In this document: positions 26,095 to 34,934 of the stretch, in pieces
How positions within the stretch are numbered: position 1 is the first letter of the stretch
Layout of the letters: each line of letters opens with the position of its first letter
Assembly (NCBI RefSeq): GCF_017814975.1
Contig: NZ_JAGIQA010000004.1
Span: 292,706 to 356,705, forward strand
Length of the DNA stretch: 64,000 bases
Direction of reading: 5' to 3'
Source: Cupriavidus consociatus
GTDB lineage: Bacteria > Pseudomonadota > Gammaproteobacteria > Burkholderiales > Burkholderiaceae
Made by a program: the position numbers and the translations under genes
Notes under the pieces: model-generated
Seen by the model: only the letters and a program-made list of their open reading frames with translations
Told to the model about the DNA's origin: nothing
The model's database searches: none

Positions 26095-26547
26095 ATGGCC
26101 AAGCCTTCACCGCTCAATGCCCTGGCGGACCTCGCCCAGAACGATACCGACGCGGCCGCGCGCGATCTCGGCCGGCTGCAGGGCTTGCGCACGCAGGCGG
26201 AGCAGCAGCTGAACCAGCTGACGCAATACCGCCAGGAGTACCGCGCCCGCATGCAGGCCGTGGCGGCGGAGGGCATGACATCGAGCCGCTGGCAGGATTT
26301 CTCGCGCTTCCTCGACTCGCTCGACCAGGCCATCCGCCAGCAGACCGCCGCGCTGGCCAAGGCCGAAGCCGACCTGCTGGCCGGGCGCAACCGCTGGCAG
26401 CAACATAAGCGCCGCCTGAATTCGTTCGACACGCTGATCGCGCGTGCCGAGGCCAGGGAAGACCAGATCGCGGCGCGCCGCGAGCAGCGCGCCAATGACG
26501 AATACGCGGCCCGGCTGGCACGCACCGCCGCCAGCCGGCTCGGCTAA
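26095..26547 (+). CDS. fliJ: Flagellar export chaperone FliJ
   Basis: This 150-residue, mostly helical coiled-coil protein starts 2 nt after the fliI stop. The composition is Gln/Ala/Arg/Glu-rich with heptad-like spacing (AEQQLNQLTQYRQEYRARMQ; QQHKRRLNSFDTLIARAEAR). FliJ couples FliI to FlhA. Sequence conservation is low in this family, so the call depends on length, coiled-coil pattern and its place between fliI and fliK. Confidence 0.92.
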   Translation: MAKPSPLNALADLAQNDTDAAARDLGRLQGLRTQAEQQLNQLTQYRQEYRARMQAVAAEGMTSSRWQDFSRFLDSLDQAIRQQTAALAKAEADLLAGRNRWQQHKRRLNSFDTLIARAEAREDQIAARREQRANDEYAARLARTAASRLG

Positions 26548-26581
26548 GCCCGGACCGCAACCGGATATCCAGCAGGACGAC

Positions 26582-28027
26582 ATGATCGACATCAGCCAGA
26601 TTGTCAGCACCACCGCCAATGCCGCCAAGTCGGCTGCCAGCACGGCCGAGGCCGCCAGGCGCGCCGGCTCCGATACCGGCGGCTTCGACGACGCGCTGAC
26701 ACGCGCGCGAGACAGCAGCCCGCAGCAAACCCCGGCAAGCAAGCCCCGGGACGCAGGTGCTGTGCAGGACAAGGCCGCGAGCCAGAAGCAGGCAGCACCC
26801 GAGCCGACGCGCGCCGACGCCGGCAAGCCGCCGGCGCCGGCGGACAAGTCAGCGACTGCCGACAGGACGAAGGAAGACGACGACAGCACCAACGCCGCCG
26901 ATGCCGCCGCAGCAGCGGCCGCCGCGGCGCTGGCATTGCTGCTGCCGGCAATGGCCCCTGCGGCGGCAGCGACCGCCGCAGCCGGCACTACCGCCGCAGC
27001 GATCGGGTCCGCAGCCGACGCAGGCAGCAGCGCTGCCCTGCAAGCCGCGCTGGCCGGCGCCGCGCAGCCGGCGGCTGCCGACGCAGCCGACGCAGCCAGC
27101 GCCCCGGTAGCGGTGCTGCCTGGCGACGCCCCATTGCCCGCCACGCTGCAGGTCGTAGCCGCCGAAGTCGCGCCGGCCCAGTCTTCTGTCGCCGACACGC
27201 TCGCCACCATCGCCTCGCAACGTGCCGCGATGCAGGGCAGCGCGCCGGCCGCCACCGACGCCAGGTCCGCCGCTGCCCTCGCGCAATCCGTGCCGGCTGC
27301 CGGCATGCCCGCGCAGCAGGACAACGCCCGGCAGCAGCCCGACGGCGGCGTCGGCCAGCATCGCGCCGAGCCGCTTGCCGCCGCCAATGGCACCGGCGAA
27401 GCGCGCCCGGCCGCTGCCTCGTTCGCCGCCGCGCAACCGGCGGCGCGCGCCACCGACGCCACCACCGCATCGGCCAGCGCCGACGACACGGCGGCCCTGG
27501 CCGCCACACTCGCCAGCCAGCACTCGGCACAGGCCCCGGCGGCTGTCGCGGCCACAGCCGCTCGCCCGCTGGTCGCCCCCGCGCTGTACGACAGCCAGTG
27601 GCCACAGGCGCTCGGCCAGCAGATGATCCGCCTCAGTACCCAGGGCACGCAGAGCGCCGAGCTGCAACTGAACCCGCCCGACCTCGGCCCGCTGAAGGTC
27701 GTGCTTAACGTGGTCAACGACCAGGCCCAGGCCCAGTTCGTTTCGCCCCACCAGGCAGTCCGCGCCGCGGTGGAAGCAGCGCTGCCGCACCTGCGCACCG
27801 CGCTGTCCGAGAACGGCATACAGCTGGGACAGACTTCCATCGGTGCGGACGGCTTTGCCGGCCAGGCCGGGAATGGGCAGCAACAGCAGCAGCCGCCGGG
27901 CAACGGGCGCGGGCAAGCGGCCTTCGGCACGGGCACTCTGGCTGGCACCGAGACCGCCGCCCCGGCGCAACCGGTGGTCCGGTCTACACGAGTGCTGGCG
28001 CGCGGCGAGATCGATACGTTCGCCTGA
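26582..28027 (+). CDS. fliK: Flagellar hook-length control protein FliK
   Basis: This 481-residue exported ruler protein has a long Ala/Gln/Pro-rich N-terminal part (about 1-340) and the C-terminal Flg_hook domain (about 360-450: GQQMIRLSTQGTQSAELQLN, then PPDLGPLKVVLNVVNDQAQA; AVRAAVEAALPHLRTALSE). The PPDLGPL signature is typical of FliK. The ATG at 26582 was chosen because the family starts near there and upstream sequence belongs to fliJ in another frame. It is the last gene of the fliFGHIJK operon. A GATTGCCC/GGGCAATC dyad follows at 28026-28056 without a T-tract. Confidence 0.93.
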   Translation: MIDISQIVSTTANAAKSAASTAEAARRAGSDTGGFDDALTRARDSSPQQTPASKPRDAGAVQDKAASQKQAAPEPTRADAGKPPAPADKSATADRTKEDDDSTNAADAAAAAAAAALALLLPAMAPAAAATAAAGTTAAAIGSAADAGSSAALQAALAGAAQPAAADAADAASAPVAVLPGDAPLPATLQVVAAEVAPAQSSVADTLATIASQRAAMQGSAPAATDARSAAALAQSVPAAGMPAQQDNARQQPDGGVGQHRAEPLAAANGTGEARPAAASFAAAQPAARATDATTASASADDTAALAATLASQHSAQAPAAVAATAARPLVAPALYDSQWPQALGQQMIRLSTQGTQSAELQLNPPDLGPLKVVLNVVNDQAQAQFVSPHQAVRAAVEAALPHLRTALSENGIQLGQTSIGADGFAGQAGNGQQQQQPPGNGRGQAAFGTGTLAGTETAAPAQPVVRSTRVLARGEIDTFA

Positions 28028-28071
28028 TTGCCCCGGGGGTTGGGTGCCGGGCAATCCGCACTTCCGCTGAC

Positions 28072-28096
28072 AAAAATGCCGCCGTTTCAGGCGGCA
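28072..28096 (-). terminator. Orphan minus-strand terminator-like hairpin
   Basis: On the minus strand TGCCGCC, loop TGAAAC, GGCGGCA is followed by TTTTTG. No intact minus-strand gene lies upstream of it, so it may be a relic, or serve as one side of a bidirectional stop for fliK. Confidence 0.5.
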
Positions 28097-28230
28097 GTTC
28101 TGTTGATGGACAATGGCGGTCGAGGGAGTCAAGGCGGCCACCATGTCAGGGTTCATCGCCGATCAGCCGGGCTCCTTGGTAGCGGGCGTTTTTTGCCGGC
28201 CCTCGACGCTCCATTTTTCCACCTGCTTTC

Positions 28231-28260
28231 TCCCCTCTCCCCAACCCTCTCCCGCAAGCG
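28231..28260. repeat. Truncated palindromic repeat abutting the hicB relic
   Basis: CCCCTCTCCCC followed by CCCTCTCCCGCAAGC is an incomplete form of the repeat seen at 20146, 37498, 46918 and 60992. It stops exactly where the readable antitoxin sequence (EDGRQVPLPSKP) begins. Confidence 0.6.
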
Positions 28261-28525
28261 AAGACGGCCGGCAGGTTCCGCTGCCCTCCAAACCCAGGCG
28301 GAACCCTTGGCCGACACACTGGCCGGCAACTCGACAAGGTGCTGGCTCGAGGTTGACAATACGTTGGACCTCCTGCTTGCGGGTATGCAGGCGTCGCGCC
28401 AGTTCTGCCTGGGAGACGCCCTGCGCGAGCATTTCATTGAGCAGCAGGACCATGTGACCAAGATCGACACCATCGAAGCGGCGTTTCTGGCCTTGGGCAG
28501 GCGGCTGGAACTGACGGTCGCCTGA
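28260..28525 (+). pseudogene. hicB-type antitoxin relic with an internal inversion
   Basis: Three pieces of one HicB-like C-terminal region are present. Plus strand from 28260 reads EDGRQVPLPSKPRR and then, in a shifted frame, QLDKVL. The minus strand of 28346-28450 reads 35 codons without stops: VLLLNEMLAQGVSQAELARR, then LHTRKQEVQRIVNLE. The plus strand from 28451 resumes with HVTKIDTIEAAFLALGRRLE and LTVA, then TGA at 28525. Put in order, with the middle piece turned round, they match HicB antitoxins closely as I recall them. The N-terminal HicB fold is missing and is replaced by the truncated palindromic repeat. No hicA toxin gene is seen nearby. The gene cannot make a functional antitoxin. 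Confidence 0.75.
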
Positions 28526-28567
28526 CCGGACCGGCATGCCGGCGCCCTCACGCGTCCACCCCAAGCC

Positions 28568-29230
28568 ATGACTTTCGACCTCTTCGACAACCTCGACGAC
28601 CCCGCCCCGGCCAACCCCGCGCCCGAGCCCCTGGCCGACGGCGCGGCGGTGCTGCGCGGGCTGGCGCGCGCGGATGCCGGGGCCCTGCTAGCCGACGTGC
28701 AGGCGGTCATTGCCGCTGCCCCGCTGCGCCACATGGTGACGCCCGGCGGCCTGACCATGTCGGTGGCCATGACGAACTGCGGCGATGCGGGCTGGGTCTC
28801 CGATGCCCGCGGCTACCGCTATGACCGCACCGATCCGCTGAGCGGCAAGCCATGGCCGGCGATGCCGCCGCGGTTGCGCGCGCTCGCGGCTGAAGCGGCG
28901 GCCCAAGCCGGCTTTGCCGGTTTCGCGCCCGATGCGTGCCTGGTCAACCGCTATGTACCCGGCACACGCCTGTCGCTGCACCAGGACCGCGATGAACGCG
29001 ATTTCAGCGCGCCGATCGTATCGGTCTCGCTGGGCTTGCCAGCGGTGTTCCTGTTCGGCGGCATGCGCCGCGCGGAGCGGCCGCAGCGCGTGCGGCTGGC
29101 GCATGGCGACGTGGTGGTGTGGGGCGGCCCGTCGCGGCTAGCCTTTCACGGCGTGGCGCCGCTGGCCGATGGCGACCATCCGCTGCTGGGACGCGCGCGC
29201 ATCAACCTGACGTTCCGCAAGGCGCTGTAG
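28568..29230 (+). CDS. alkB: AlkB-type alpha-ketoglutarate-dependent DNA repair dioxygenase
   Basis: This 220-residue Fe(II)/2-oxoglutarate dioxygenase belongs to the family that oxidatively removes alkyl groups from 1-methyladenine and 3-methylcytosine. The iron ligands appear as His and Asp in LHQDRDERD and His in LAFHGVAPL, with the 2-oxoglutarate-binding arginine in RINLTFRKAL at the C-terminus. VNRYVPGTRLSLHQD and VSVSLGLPAVFLFGG are characteristic. It stands alone on the plus strand, after the hicB relic. The fold is certain; the exact substrate is inferred. Confidence 0.93.
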   Translation: MTFDLFDNLDDPAPANPAPEPLADGAAVLRGLARADAGALLADVQAVIAAAPLRHMVTPGGLTMSVAMTNCGDAGWVSDARGYRYDRTDPLSGKPWPAMPPRLRALAAEAAAQAGFAGFAPDACLVNRYVPGTRLSLHQDRDERDFSAPIVSVSLGLPAVFLFGGMRRAERPQRVRLAHGDVVVWGGPSRLAFHGVAPLADGDHPLLGRARINLTFRKAL

Positions 29231-29322
29231 CGCAAGCCTGGCGCGACACGCGGTTTTGCACTTTGTGCAGGGTTTTCTACAGTCAAGGAACTGCCGGAAA
29301 CGCCAACGCAAAGGATCCCACC

Positions 29323-29811
29323 ATGCATCTCGAAGGCTCCTGCCATTGCGGCGCCGTCCATTTCTCGCTCGAGTCGGACTCGCCGTGCCCGTACATGCAC
29401 TGCCATTGCTCGATCTGCCGCAAGACCGCCGGCGGCGGCGGCTATGCGATCAATATCGGCGGCGATGCCGCCACGCTGCAGGTGCGCGGGCGCAAAAACC
29501 TGGGCATCTACCACGCGGTGATGCGCGAGCCGGGCAAGCGCGCGCGGCGTTCGCCCGCGCAGCGGCATTTCTGCGTGAAGTGCGGCAGCGCGCTGTGGCT
29601 GTGGGATCCGCGCTGGCCCGAGCTGGTGTATCCGCATGCATCGGCCATCGACACGCCGTTGCCGCGCCCGCCCGAGGTCGTGGAAGCCTCGCTGGAATCG
29701 GCCGCGCCCTGGGTCGATGTACCCAAGGGCAAGGGCCACGTGCACTGCGACACCTGGCCGGAGGAGTCGCTGGCCGACTGGCACAAGCGCCACGGCCTGT
29801 CCTCGCGCTGA
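29323..29811 (+). CDS. GFA-family (Cenp-V/formaldehyde-activating-like) zinc protein
   Basis: This 162-residue protein has the zinc-binding cysteine pattern of the GFA fold: GSCHCGAVHF, then MHCHCSICRKTAGG, and HFCVKCGSALWLW. Members were named after glutathione-dependent formaldehyde-activating enzyme, but most have no shown activity. The ATG at 29323 was selected because family homology starts immediately there. The gene converges with cysK. Confidence 0.85.
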   Translation: MHLEGSCHCGAVHFSLESDSPCPYMHCHCSICRKTAGGGGYAINIGGDAATLQVRGRKNLGIYHAVMREPGKRARRSPAQRHFCVKCGSALWLWDPRWPELVYPHASAIDTPLPRPPEVVEASLESAAPWVDVPKGKGHVHCDTWPEESLADWHKRHGLSSR

Positions 29812-29862
29812 CGGCCCGCATCCCCCGACCGCCTGGCGCGGCGTTGCCGCCGGCCCGCGGCC

Positions 29863-30780
29863 TCAGGCCGGCAGGAAGCCTTCCACCGTCAGGTAGCGTT
29901 CGCCGGTGTCGTAGTTGAAGCCCAGCACGCGCGCATTGGCCGGCAGCTCCGGCAGTTTCTGCGCGATCGCGGCGAGCGTCGCGCCGGACGAGATGCCGAC
30001 CAGGATGCCTTCTTCGCGCGCGCAGCGGCGGGCCATCTCGCGCGCGGGTTCGGCATCGACCTGGATCACGCCGTCGAGCAGCGCGGTGTCGAGGTTGCTG
30101 GGGATAAAGCCGGCGCCGATGCCCTGGATCGGGTGCGGTGCCGGCGCGCCGCCGGAGATCACCGGCGAGGCCACCGGCTCGACGCCGAACACCTTGAGCT
30201 GCGGCCACCTTTCCTTCAGCACCCGGGCGCAGCCGGTCAGGTGGCCGCCGGTGCCGACGCCGGTGATCAGCACGTCGAGCCCTTCGGGGAAGTCGTTCAG
30301 GATCTCCTGCGCGGTGGTGCGCATGTGCACATCGACGTTGGCGGGGTTGTCGAACTGCTGCGGCATCCAGGCGCCGGGCGTGGCGGCAACCAGTTCCTCG
30401 GCACGCGCGATCGCGCCCTTCATGCCCTTCTCGCGCGGGGTCAGGTCGAAGCTGGCGCCGTAGGCCAGCATCAGCCGGCGGCGCTCGATCGACATGCTGT
30501 CCGGCATCACCAGCACCAGCTTGTAGCCCTTGACCGCGGCCACCATGGCCAGGCCGATGCCGGTGTTGCCGGAGGTCGGCTCGATGATGGTGCCGCCCGG
30601 CTTCAGCACGCCGCGGCGCTCGGCGTCTTCGACCATCGACAGCGCGATGCGGTCCTTGATCGAGGCGCCCGGATTGCTGCGCTCGGACTTGATCCAGACT
30701 TCGTGCCCGCTGCCGAACAGGCGGTTGATGCGGATATGCGGGGTATTGCCGATCGTCTGCAGGATATTCTGGACCTTCAT
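29863..30780 (-). CDS. cysK: Cysteine synthase A (O-acetylserine sulfhydrylase)
   Basis: This 305-residue PLP enzyme forms cysteine from O-acetylserine and sulfide. Visible signatures are [18 protein letters not shown], the PLP lysine in [14 protein letters not shown], the substrate loop [19 protein letters not shown], the phosphate-binding [10 protein letters not shown], and [10 protein letters not shown] near the C-terminus. The ATG at 30780 follows GGAG; the frame remains open further upstream without a start signal. Presence of TSGNTG and length near 305 favour CysK over CysM. Confidence 0.93.
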   Translation of the reverse strand: MKVQNILQTIGNTPHIRINRLFGSGHEVWIKSERSNPGASIKDRIALSMVEDAERRGVLKPGGTIIEPTSGNTGIGLAMVAAVKGYKLVLVMPDSMSIERRRLMLAYGASFDLTPREKGMKGAIARAEELVAATPGAWMPQQFDNPANVDVHMRTTAQEILNDFPEGLDVLITGVGTGGHLTGCARVLKERWPQLKVFGVEPVASPVISGGAPAPHPIQGIGAGFIPSNLDTALLDGVIQVDAEPAREMARRCAREEGILVGISSGATLAAIAQKLPELPANARVLGFNYDTGERYLTVEGFLPA

Positions 30781-30986
30781 CGTGTTCTCCGTGGCGGGCG
30801 CGGCGCGGCAGCGCCCGGGCAGGCAGCCGGCGCCGCTGGATCGAAAATGAATGACGATTTTAGTGCAAAGCGCCTGCCGGGCCCGGGCGCATATGATGTC
30901 GCTCGCAGCGCATCCGGCTTTCCGGGCACCTATGCCCACGCCGGCCATGTCGGCCGGGCCAGCGGCATGCCGCTGTTGCCGGGCGG

Positions 30987-31604
30987 CTATTTGCGGAACA
31001 CCAGGCTGAAGTTGTTCGCCGGCATCGGCACCGGCTCGTCGCAGCGCAATCCCTGCGCGGCGCCCAGCGCAACCACGTCTTCCATGTCGCGCACGCCCCA
31101 GTCAGCGTCCGTGGCGCGCAGCTGTGCGTCGAAGGCGGCATTGCTCGGCGCGGTATGCGCGCCGCCGCGGCGATAGGGACCATACAGGTAGAGCACGCCG
31201 CCAGGCTTCAGCAGCTTTCCTGCGCCTGCGAACAGCGCCTCGGCCGCGGCCCACGGCGAGATATGGAGCATGTTGATGCAGACCATCGCATCGGCGGCAT
31301 CGATGCCCCACGGCTGGCGGCACACGTCAAGATCCAGCGGCGCGCGCACATTGGCCAGCCCCGCATGCGCGGTCCATGCCGCGATCGATTCGCGCGCGGC
31401 ACGGTCGGGGTCGCTCGGCTGCCAGTTCAGGCCGGGCAACGCCCCGGCAAAGTGCACCGCGTGCTGGCCGGTGCCGCTGGCGATTTCCAGGACCGTGCCG
31501 CTGGCGGGCAGCACATCGCGCAGCACCGCGAGAATGGGCTCGCGATTGCGCTCGGTGGCGGGCGCCATGCGGCGTGCGTCGGGATCGTGGGTCTGGTCGG
31601 TCAT
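30987..31604 (-). CDS. DUF938 family SAM-dependent methyltransferase-like protein
   Basis: This 205-residue protein has an AdoMet-binding glycine motif in [19 protein letters not shown] (residues about 38-56) and the DUF938 pattern [20 protein letters not shown], then [13 protein letters not shown] and the C-terminal [12 protein letters not shown]. No substrate is established for the family. It is a single gene in the same orientation as cysK, about 200 bp upstream of it. Confidence 0.85.
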   Translation of the reverse strand: MTDQTHDPDARRMAPATERNREPILAVLRDVLPASGTVLEIASGTGQHAVHFAGALPGLNWQPSDPDRAARESIAAWTAHAGLANVRAPLDLDVCRQPWGIDAADAMVCINMLHISPWAAAEALFAGAGKLLKPGGVLYLYGPYRRGGAHTAPSNAAFDAQLRATDADWGVRDMEDVVALGAAQGLRCDEPVPMPANNFSLVFRK

Positions 31605-31731
31605 GGCGGACTGGCTCGTTTGCCGGCTCGTTTGCCGGATGAACGGCTAGCGTAGCAGAGTCTGCGCGGACCGGGATGCACTGGCGGCGGCGAAGCGCCC
31701 GCCGCCTTCATGCCGCAGCGTCCGCTTGCGC

Positions 31732-33720
31732 TCAGGCCTTCGACAGCTTCACGCCCGCCGGATCACCGGTCAGGTACCCCACGGCCGCGCCGAAGCGGTC
31801 CTTGTAGTTGGCGCGCACCAGCGGGTCCAGCGTCGGCTTGACCTTGTCGTGCAGCGGCGATTCCCAGTCGCCCACGTGCTGGAAATTGCTCATCACGTAG
31901 GTCCAGCCGTTGATCTCGTCCACCGCATGCAACCCGGTCGACTCGGCGCCGGCCGGGCACGACAGCACACGGCTGAGCACCTTGGTGTCGACGTTGTAGG
32001 CCCACAGGAAGTTGTTGACGTGGGTGTTGCTGTCCTCGCCGACGAACAGCGTGCGCAGCTTCTCCGAGAACTTGAGGTTGTCGGGCGTGGCAACCTTGTC
32101 CGGGTTGGCGAAGTTGCCGAGCGCATCCTGCTGCTTCATCTTGCCGCCGCCGAGGTCTTCGCTGACCAGCGCCGGCACCGCGGCCATGTCGACCGGCACC
32201 CATTCGCTGTTGATGGCGTTTCCGCTCTTGTCGGTCTGGCCACCTTTCAGGTTCAGCTCATAGACGGCGCCGGAGTACGGACCTTCGACCTGGATGTCGC
32301 CCGCGTTGGCGGCATTGCCGGCGAGCATGCTCGACTCGATGCGTGACATCGCCGAGTAGGCCTTCTTGTCCTTGATGTTGACCGTGGTGCCTTCCATCTT
32401 GGTGAAGCCCAGGCTGCCGCCGACCAGCGCGGCGTAGCGGTGGGTTTCGAGGTAGGCCGCGGCCTTTTCCATGCCCGGCACCAGCTTGATCCAGTTGGCC
32501 TTGCCGTTGTAGATGATGCGGGTGTAGCTGCTGTCGTTCGGGTCGACGGTCTGCACGTCCATGATGTCGGCCAGCCGGATGCCGCCATCGACCAGCGCGC
32601 GGATCTCGGCACTGGTGGCGCTGCCCAGCTTGATCCACGACAGCGTGGCGCTGCCCGGGCCGGCGCCCGATGTCTGCTGCCACTTGCCCACGTACAGCGA
32701 GCCGCTGGACAGGTCGCGCGCCTTGTCGGCGATGAACATGAACAGGCCGCCGTTGGTGGCATCGTCGCCCATCAGCACGGTGCGCTCGTCGGGCATGACC
32801 TGCACCAGTTCGTGCGAGATACGGCCCAGGCAGTAGTGCTTCTTGATGGTGCCGGTGCCGTCGGGGTTGACCGTCACTTCGGGCAGGTGGCCGTAGTTGT
32901 AGGCATTGGCCCGGGTGGGGTCACCGTACAGGTTCTGGCTGTAGCCCTGCAGTTGCGTGACAGCGTTGGCGTCCTTCAGGTCGGTTTCGTACTCTTCGCT
33001 CGACAGGTGGGTGTTCCACGGCGACAGGCTCGCGCCGCAGGTGATCCACAGGCCGTTGACGCCGGAGGTATCGACGTTGTGGTACTTCACCGGGGTCAGC
33101 TTGCCGGTGGCGGGGTCCTGGTCCAGCGTCACCACGGCGATCGGCGACGGCAGCAGGCCGTACATGCTGGTGTTGTTCTGGTTGCGCGAGGTGTACTCGA
33201 ACTGCACCACCGCGAACACGGTGTTGCCCTTGACGCCGGGCACGGCCGGGTTGGCCAGCGTCAGCAACGAGCTGCCATCTGGCGCGTCGGAGAAGAACTG
33301 GCGTTCCTTGCCGGCCACGGAGCTGTCCAGGATCGGCTGGTTGTTGATGTTGTAGTAGCCGCCAGCCACGATGGTGCCGCCCTTGCCGTCCGGCAGCGTG
33401 TCGCCGGTGACGAAGAACGGCTGGTAAGCCAGCCTGTAGGTGGTGCTGCTGCCGTCGCTGAACGACACCTTGAGGCTTGAGCCCACGGTGGTGGTTGCCA
33501 TCGCGGCGGCCTCCGCCAGCGTGGGCGCGCTCATGGGGATGAACTCGGCCGTGGTGAAGGTGGCGCCAGGCGCCGGGGCGGGTGCGGGTGCTGCCACGGC
33601 ATCGTCGCTGCCGCCGCAGCCGGCCAGCAGGCCGGTGGAAGCCAGGCCAAGCGGAAGCATCGGCGCGCCCGCCAGCAGTTTCAGGGCCTTGCGGCGGCCA
33701 GCATCAGGTTGTTGTTGCAT
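31732..33720 (-). CDS. PhoX-type alkaline phosphatase (DUF839), Tat-exported lipoprotein-like
   Basis: This 662-residue protein has a Tat-type signal (RRKALKLLAG) followed by LASTGLLAGCGG, with a possible lipobox cysteine. The long beta-propeller-like body belongs to the PhoX/DUF839 group of calcium- and iron-dependent periplasmic phosphatases (recurring WITCGASLSPWNTHLSSEE; PDERTVLMGDDATNGGLFMF; GEDSNTHVNNFLWAYNVDT). A phosphate role is supported by a Pho box and a correctly placed -10 element upstream. The ATG at 33720 gives the Tat signal without the longer non-signal leader from an upstream start. Confidence 0.88.
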   Translation of the reverse strand: MQQQPDAGRRKALKLLAGAPMLPLGLASTGLLAGCGGSDDAVAAPAPAPAPGATFTTAEFIPMSAPTLAEAAAMATTTVGSSLKVSFSDGSSTTYRLAYQPFFVTGDTLPDGKGGTIVAGGYYNINNQPILDSSVAGKERQFFSDAPDGSSLLTLANPAVPGVKGNTVFAVVQFEYTSRNQNNTSMYGLLPSPIAVVTLDQDPATGKLTPVKYHNVDTSGVNGLWITCGASLSPWNTHLSSEEYETDLKDANAVTQLQGYSQNLYGDPTRANAYNYGHLPEVTVNPDGTGTIKKHYCLGRISHELVQVMPDERTVLMGDDATNGGLFMFIADKARDLSSGSLYVGKWQQTSGAGPGSATLSWIKLGSATSAEIRALVDGGIRLADIMDVQTVDPNDSSYTRIIYNGKANWIKLVPGMEKAAAYLETHRYAALVGGSLGFTKMEGTTVNIKDKKAYSAMSRIESSMLAGNAANAGDIQVEGPYSGAVYELNLKGGQTDKSGNAINSEWVPVDMAAVPALVSEDLGGGKMKQQDALGNFANPDKVATPDNLKFSEKLRTLFVGEDSNTHVNNFLWAYNVDTKVLSRVLSCPAGAESTGLHAVDEINGWTYVMSNFQHVGDWESPLHDKVKPTLDPLVRANYKDRFGAAVGYLTGDPAGVKLSKA

Positions 33721-33844
33721 GGTTTTGTCCGGGGAAAGGATAGATCTGGTTTTTTGACTGCTTGATCGCGCCGGCACCACGCGGGCGGCCGGGCACCTGT
33801 TGGCACAGGCAGGCGGCGGACGGCATTGCGCCCGACCGCCGCAG

Positions 33845-33878
33845 ATCCTAGGGCGTCTTTGTGACAGGAAGTTGACGA
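33845..33878 (-). promoter_or_regulatory. Pho box and -10 element of the PhoX-type gene
   Basis: On the minus strand the 7-mers TCGTCAA and CTGTCAC (33878-33861) are separated by 4 nt, an 11-bp repeat period matching PhoB sites (consensus CTGTCAT twice). Ten nt further is TAGGAT (33850-33845), a four-of-six to five-of-six -10 box. PhoB-activated promoters have this geometry, with the Pho box replacing -35. The start codon lies about 125 nt downstream. Confidence 0.7.
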
Positions 33879-33993
33879 TGCAACACTTCACGCGGTGACG
33901 CGGCCGGAGGTGGCTGATCCGCTGCGGTACACTTCCCGTTTCCGTCCGCGACCGCACCGCGCAGCTTTTTCGAGCTTTTTCCTTCCCTCCCGC

Positions 33994-34611
33994 TTGCCGA
34001 CCTACACGCTAGCCCATCCCGTCCAGGCCGAAATCGAAATCCGCAAGAGCCGTTTCCTGGCCCTGGCCTTGCCGGTGGCCGACCGCGACGCGGCCATTGC
34101 CGCGTTGCAGGCGCTGCGTGCGGAACATCCCACCGCCACCCATGTGTGCTGGGCGCTGCTCGCCGGCGGCGCGTCGGGCATGTCCGACGACGGCGAACCT
34201 TCCGGCACGGCTGGCCGCCCGATCCTGGAAGTGCTGCGCCACCACGACCTCGACGGCGTACTGGCCGCGGTGGTGCGCTACTACGGCGGTGTCAAGCTGG
34301 GCGCTGGCGGGTTGGTGCGCGCTTACACCGATGCCATCGCCGCCGCGCTGAAGTCGGCCGAACGCATCGAGCGCATCGCCTACGGCACGCTGACGATATC
34401 GATCGACTATGCCGACGAGCCACGCGTGCGCCGCTGGATCGAGCAGGCCGCCCAGCACGGCTGCACGCTGGCAGATACCGCCTATGGCGCGCTGGCAACG
34501 CTGGTGCTGCGCCTTCCTGCCACGCAGGTGGATGCGGCCCGCGATGCCTTGCGCGACGCCACCCATGGACGCGCGCAGTTTCCGCAGGCACAGGACGAAT
34601 CCCATGGATGA
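33994..34611 (+). CDS. YigZ/IMPACT family protein
   Basis: This protein of about 205 residues has the IMPACT N-terminal domain (VQAEIEIRKSRFLALALPVA; then SGMSDDGEPSGTAGRPILEV and VVRYYGGVKLGAGGLVRAYT, with the signature SDDGEPSGTAG) and a C-terminal DUF1949-like part. Family members affect translation-related stress or bind RNA, with no defined reaction. The TTG at 33994 fits the family N-terminus (LPTYTLAHPVQAEIEIRKSR). A GTG at 33895 would give a 33-residue extension, and neither has a good ribosome-binding site. It overlaps the ferredoxin gene by 8 nt. Confidence 0.85.
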   Translation: MPTYTLAHPVQAEIEIRKSRFLALALPVADRDAAIAALQALRAEHPTATHVCWALLAGGASGMSDDGEPSGTAGRPILEVLRHHDLDGVLAAVVRYYGGVKLGAGGLVRAYTDAIAAALKSAERIERIAYGTLTISIDYADEPRVRRWIEQAAQHGCTLADTAYGALATLVLRLPATQVDAARDALRDATHGRAQFPQAQDESHG

Positions 34612-34918
34612 GCGCGATGCGTCCGCAGCCGACACCGACGGCGAATTCACCGCGCGGGTGCTGCCCGGTGGCCAGACTTTTGCCGCCCCGGCTGCACTGA
34701 GCTTGCTGGAGGCCGCTTTGCTGGACGGCGTGCCGCTGCCCAACTCCTGCCGCAACGGCACCTGCCGCGCCTGTGCCAGCCGGCTGCATGCCGGATCGAT
34801 TCGCTACCGGATCGAGTGGCCAGGGCTGAGCCTGGACGAGAAAGAGGAAGGGCTGATCCTGCCATGCGTGGCTTGCGCGGTCAGCGATGTGGTGATTGAG
34901 CCGGTGTCGCTGGGGTGA
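34604..34918 (+). CDS. Plant-type 2Fe-2S ferredoxin
   Basis: This 104-residue protein has the ferredoxin fold with a CRNGTCRACASR cluster loop plus the distal LPCVACAVSD cysteine. The N-terminal 14 residues are acidic and unrelated to the fold. It overlaps the preceding YigZ-type gene by 8 nt, so the two are co-translated. The redox partner is not apparent in the window. Confidence 0.85.
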   Translation: MDERDASAADTDGEFTARVLPGGQTFAAPAALSLLEAALLDGVPLPNSCRNGTCRACASRLHAGSIRYRIEWPGLSLDEKEEGLILPCVACAVSDVVIEPVSLG

Positions 34919-34934
34919 GGCGCCCCGACGCGCC

